Part shown: piece by piece, positions 32,633 through 34,852 of the stretch
How the letters are laid out: each line of letters begins with the position of its first letter
Numbering within the stretch: the stretch's first letter is position 1
Source of the DNA: an uncultured Treponema sp.
GTDB taxonomy: Bacteria; Spirochaetota; Spirochaetia; Treponematales; Treponemataceae
Length of the DNA stretch: 34,852 bases
Direction of reading: 5' to 3'
NCBI GenBank assembly: GCA_937894335.1
Contig: CALCRU010000037.1
Span: 1 to 34,852, forward strand
The notes under the pieces: model-generated
The model's input: the letters and a program-made list of their open reading frames with translations, nothing else
Told to the model about the DNA's origin: nothing
The model's database searches: none
Made by a program: the position numbers and the translations under genes

Positions 32633-34003
32633 TCACTTTCTGCGGAGCATCATAAGGGATGTCGGTGGTATAACAAGCCCCTTTAGGTCGTTTGCATGAA
32701 AAGTTTTTCCTTCAAGAAGGTCTTCATAAAATCCCTGAGGACAATTTGAAATTTTTACGCATGCTGATTCAAAATCTGAATTAACCAACACAAGAATTTT
32801 TTCATCCGAACTTTCACGCCAGAATGCAAACTGTCTGTTCTGAATAAATTCCTTACGATAAGTTCCAGTTTGAAGAGCACTATTTTCTTTTCTTATTGTA
32901 CAGAGTTTCTTTATCGTATTGAGCAATCCTGACGCATCAAAGCAAGGAGCAAGTTTCTGTGGAATGCTTTCTGTAAAGGGAGGAAGGCAGGGACGCAAAT
33001 CGTAATCGTCATAGGCTCCCCGTTCACCCCGTATGCCATATTCACTTCCGTAATACACTGAAGGAATTCCGGGAATGCTGAACAGGAGGGTATAAAGAAG
33101 AGCAAGATGTTTCTCTGGATTTTTAACACTGCTACCAACGCGGTTTACATCATGATTGTCTACAAAATTATAAAGCAAAAGGTTTTTGTAAAGTCCTTCT
33201 GTTTCAGAAAATTCTCTGTCAAGATTATAGGAAAGTTCAAAAAGATTCTGATCATTAAGACTTGACCATAAGGCTTTGTAAATCTGATAATTTGTAACTG
33301 AATCAATTCGTCCCTCGCGAGCCCAGTCACAGTAGTTACCATGCACAACTTCTCCCATAAGCCAGAAGTTAGGATTTAGATTTCTGCAGAATGAACCAAG
33401 GGCATCTAAAAATGAAGGGCTTAAAACATCTGCAGCATCAAGGCGCAATCCATCAATTTTAAATTCATCATACCAGAACTTTACTGCTCCAAACAGATGC
33501 TCTTGCACGCTAAGATTATCTACATTCAGTTTTACTAAATCTTTACATCCTGCCCAGCCATCGTAGTCAAAACAGTCGCCAAAAGAACTCTGCCTGTCAA
33601 AATGAAGATTAGTATACCATTTGGTATACTGACTATTTTTTCCGTTCTGCTGAATATCCCTAAATGCAAAAAAATTTCTTCCTGTGTGATTAAACACAGC
33701 ATCAAGCACAAGAGCAATTCCCTTGGAATGACAAGCTTCACTAAAGGCCTTAAAACTTTCGTTATTTCCAAGTCTTCGATCAACATGATAATAGTCAACA
33801 GTATCGTAACCGTGAGCAGAAGATTCAAAAATTGGTCCGATTAGAATTGCATTAAAACCTAAAGACTGAATGCGTTCAAGATCCTGAGTAAGGCGTTCAA
33901 AAAAGTTTCCGGCAGGACATGAAAAATCATTTTTACGGGGACAGTTACCAAGCCCCAATGCATAAATATGATAGAAAATTTTATCTGAAAAATTTGTATT
34001 CAT
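32633..34003 (-). CDS. Cytoplasmic GH13 alpha-amylase family enzyme
   Basis: The protein (456 residues) is an (alpha/beta)8-barrel glycoside hydrolase with all conserved regions: DAVFNH (101-106), GLRLDAAD with nucleophile D189, LMGEVV with acid/base E218 and FVDNHD with D285. The domain is compact and there is no signal peptide, so it acts on imported or stored alpha-glucans such as maltodextrin. Which GH13 subfamily it belongs to cannot be decided by eye; cyclomaltodextrinase or maltogenic types are plausible. It follows the TetR regulator by 9 nt, with a ribosome-binding site overlapping the tetR stop, so both are under the same control. Confidence 0.92.
   Translation of the reverse strand: MNTNFSDKIFYHIYALGLGNCPRKNDFSCPAGNFFERLTQDLERIQSLGFNAILIGPIFESSAHGYDTVDYYHVDRRLGNNESFKAFSEACHSKGIALVLDAVFNHTGRNFFAFRDIQQNGKNSQYTKWYTNLHFDRQSSFGDCFDYDGWAGCKDLVKLNVDNLSVQEHLFGAVKFWYDEFKIDGLRLDAADVLSPSFLDALGSFCRNLNPNFWLMGEVVHGNYCDWAREGRIDSVTNYQIYKALWSSLNDQNLFELSYNLDREFSETEGLYKNLLLYNFVDNHDVNRVGSSVKNPEKHLALLYTLLFSIPGIPSVYYGSEYGIRGERGAYDDYDLRPCLPPFTESIPQKLAPCFDASGLLNTIKKLCTIRKENSALQTGTYRKEFIQNRQFAFWRESSDEKILVLVNSDFESACVKISNCPQGFYEDLLEGKTFHANDLKGLVIPPTSLMMLRRK
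33611..33630. promoter_or_regulatory. Intragenic match to the TetR operator
   Basis: Inside the amylase gene an inverted repeat with 8-bp arms (AGTATACC / GGTATACT) and 4 bp between has the same TATACC-N4-GGTATA layout as the two sites upstream of the TetR gene. It encodes Tyr-Thr-Lys-Trp-Tyr-Thr, so it could be a coincidence. Confidence 0.35.
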
Positions 34004-34012
34004 AAAACACTC

Positions 34013-34588
34013 CTAAGAAGCTACACCATAAACAAAACTGTGCACAATCTGAAAAATCATCTGGTCATCTGATTTTAATTTTCTTTGCACACACTGAAAA
34101 GCTACCGCCTGAACCGTATTGCGAAAAAGCAGGGCATAAAGCTTTTCCTTTCCTCGCATGTTGCCAAACTCCGCAGCAGACTGAAGAAAGAAAGAGTCAA
34201 TGCACGAATCAAGTTTTTTTATAACAGGCGCATACACACTCCTTGCTTCAGAATCATTTGGCGCATTCAGCAGTCCCACATGAAATCTGAAAAACATAGG
34301 ATTTTCCTTTGCAAAAATAATTTGAGCCGTAAGAATGTTCGTGAGTCCCTTTATAAAATCTCTCTGATAAACGGCCGCATCTTTAACAGAGCGAAGAAGT
34401 TCTACCCCCCACTCATCCACAATCGCTTCTACAAGCCCCTGCTTGCTCTTAAAAAAATAGTACAGTGTAGGCTTTGTAATTCCTGCCGCATCACAAATCT
34501 CCTGCACCCCAACCGCATCATACCCCTTCACCGAAAAGAGCTCCAATGCAGCACTCAGAATACTTTTCTTACTATTATCAGATTCCAT
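34013..34588 (-). CDS. TetR-family transcriptional regulator
   Basis: The protein (191 residues) has an N-terminal TetR helix-turn-helix (about 10-50): ILSAALELFSVKGYDAVGVQEICDAAGITKPTLYYFFKSK in pattern, with the recognition helix at KPTLYYFF. The C-terminal ligand half is helical and unlike any I can name. I chose ATG 34588, which follows AAGGAGG; the longer frame to 34651 would run through the operators and -10 box. The operators on its own promoter indicate autoregulation, and the downstream amylase gene suggests that a glucan-related or envelope-related ligand is sensed, which is inference. Confidence 0.92.
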   Translation of the reverse strand: MESDNSKKSILSAALELFSVKGYDAVGVQEICDAAGITKPTLYYFFKSKQGLVEAIVDEWGVELLRSVKDAAVYQRDFIKGLTNILTAQIIFAKENPMFFRFHVGLLNAPNDSEARSVYAPVIKKLDSCIDSFFLQSAAEFGNMRGKEKLYALLFRNTVQAVAFQCVQRKLKSDDQMIFQIVHSFVYGVAS

Positions 34589-34605
34589 CTCTTCCTCCTT
34601 TGCTC

Positions 34606-34651
34606 TATACCGATTGGTATATAATATACCGTACGGTATATAAAATGTCAA
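34606..34651 (-). promoter_or_regulatory. TetR-amylase promoter with two operators
   Basis: A consensus TTGACA (34646-34651), 17 bp, TATATT (34623-34628). Two palindromes cover it: TATACCGTACGGTATA (34625-34640), lying on the spacer and -10 box, and TATACCGATTGGTATA (34606-34621), just downstream near the start site. Their centres are 19 bp apart, close to two helical turns, so two dimers could bind on the same face. Confidence 0.85.
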
Positions 34652-34662
34652 GATAAATATTT

Positions 34663-34852
34663 GCTAAGTGTTGGGGTTTTATGCTTACAGGGGGCGCTGT
34701 GTGCTGACCGTTAGCATTATTTGCTGACTGAGGGCATTTTATGATTACAGTGGCGTTGGCTGCTGACTGGGGCACTACAGGCTGACGGTGGGCATTTTAT
34801 GCTTACAGGGGCGCTGTGTGCTGACAGGAAGTCTCTTTGGGTAAGAGTGCGG
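34663..34852. repeat. 20-bp tandem repeat with three-monomer higher-order pattern
   Basis: Nine monomers of 19-20 bp begin at 34663, 34683, 34703, 34723, 34743, 34762, 34781, 34801 and 34820, most opening GCTGAC or GCTTAC. Every third monomer is most alike: 2, 5 and 8 open GCTTACAG or GATTACAG; 1, 4 and 7 end in TTTTAT. This gives a 58-60 bp superrepeat. Monomer length is not a multiple of three and no reading frame runs through it, so it is not coding. It decays after ~34840 and reaches the window edge; what lies beyond is unseen. Confidence 0.85.

Noticed and set aside
34663..34852. CRISPR array
   Set aside because: The monomers follow each other without unique spacers, and no cas gene is near.

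Overview
The window looks like a piece of a spirochaete chromosome, most likely a host-associated or rumen-type Treponema. The evidence is the flagellar chaperone pair fliS-flgN next to polA and coaE, several signal-peptide proteins, lipoproteins and outer-membrane proteins of treponemal style, and a divergent CHASE2-adenylate cyclase / FecR locus that I recall as treponemal. Assignments rest on reading protein motifs; no database search was possible. I found no tRNA, rRNA, CRISPR array, prophage or insertion sequence.

Layout. (1) 1-2748, minus: the N-terminal end of an unknown gene, a broken histidine-kinase remnant, then ftsH with a terminator. (2) 2902-8703, plus: fliS, flgN-like, then polA, coaE, a SPOR-domain protein and ybaK. 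(3) 8711-8957: a duplicated ~126-bp structured intergenic element. (4) 8951-14273: a CHASE2 class III cyclase (minus) diverging from a three-gene envelope operon (plus: small exported protein, outer-membrane barrel, FecR protein). (5) 14358-18111: an aldo/keto reductase with two ferredoxin-type motifs (minus) and a GH94 cellobiose phosphorylase (plus). (6) 18235-21323, plus: Na/phosphate cotransporter with PhoU-like tail, lipoprotein, YfcE-type phosphoesterase. (7) 21342-24396, minus: clpP, a UPF0158-GNAT fusion, a stand-alone DbpA-type RNA-binding protein, a metallo-hydrolase. (8) 24529-26863, minus: lipoprotein, mazG, pth. (9) 26923-29485, minus: SmtB-type zinc sensor and a P1B zinc/cadmium ATPase with an extreme His/Asp/Cys N-terminus. 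(10) 29573-34588, minus: TetR regulator with GH13 amylase, then an operon of three HAD phosphatases around a GT4 glycosyltransferase. (11) 34663-34852: a 20-bp tandem repeat with a three-monomer higher-order pattern running off the window.

Regulation is unusually legible. Many genes have -35/-10 pairs with 17-18 bp spacing, and for seven of them the -10 box sits only 6-9 nt before a start codon that lacks a Shine-Dalgarno sequence, which predicts leaderless or nearly leaderless mRNAs. Two regulators (SmtB type and TetR) have inverted-repeat operators lying on their own promoters.

The most provocative signal is the 8711-8957 element. It carries six ANGGA motifs on the plus strand, four of them at the tips of hairpins sharing the core GCANGGAYG. 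That is the architecture of CsrA-sequestering RNAs. A dispersed REP-like repeat is the main alternative. No intergenic stretch without a gene exceeds 300 bases.
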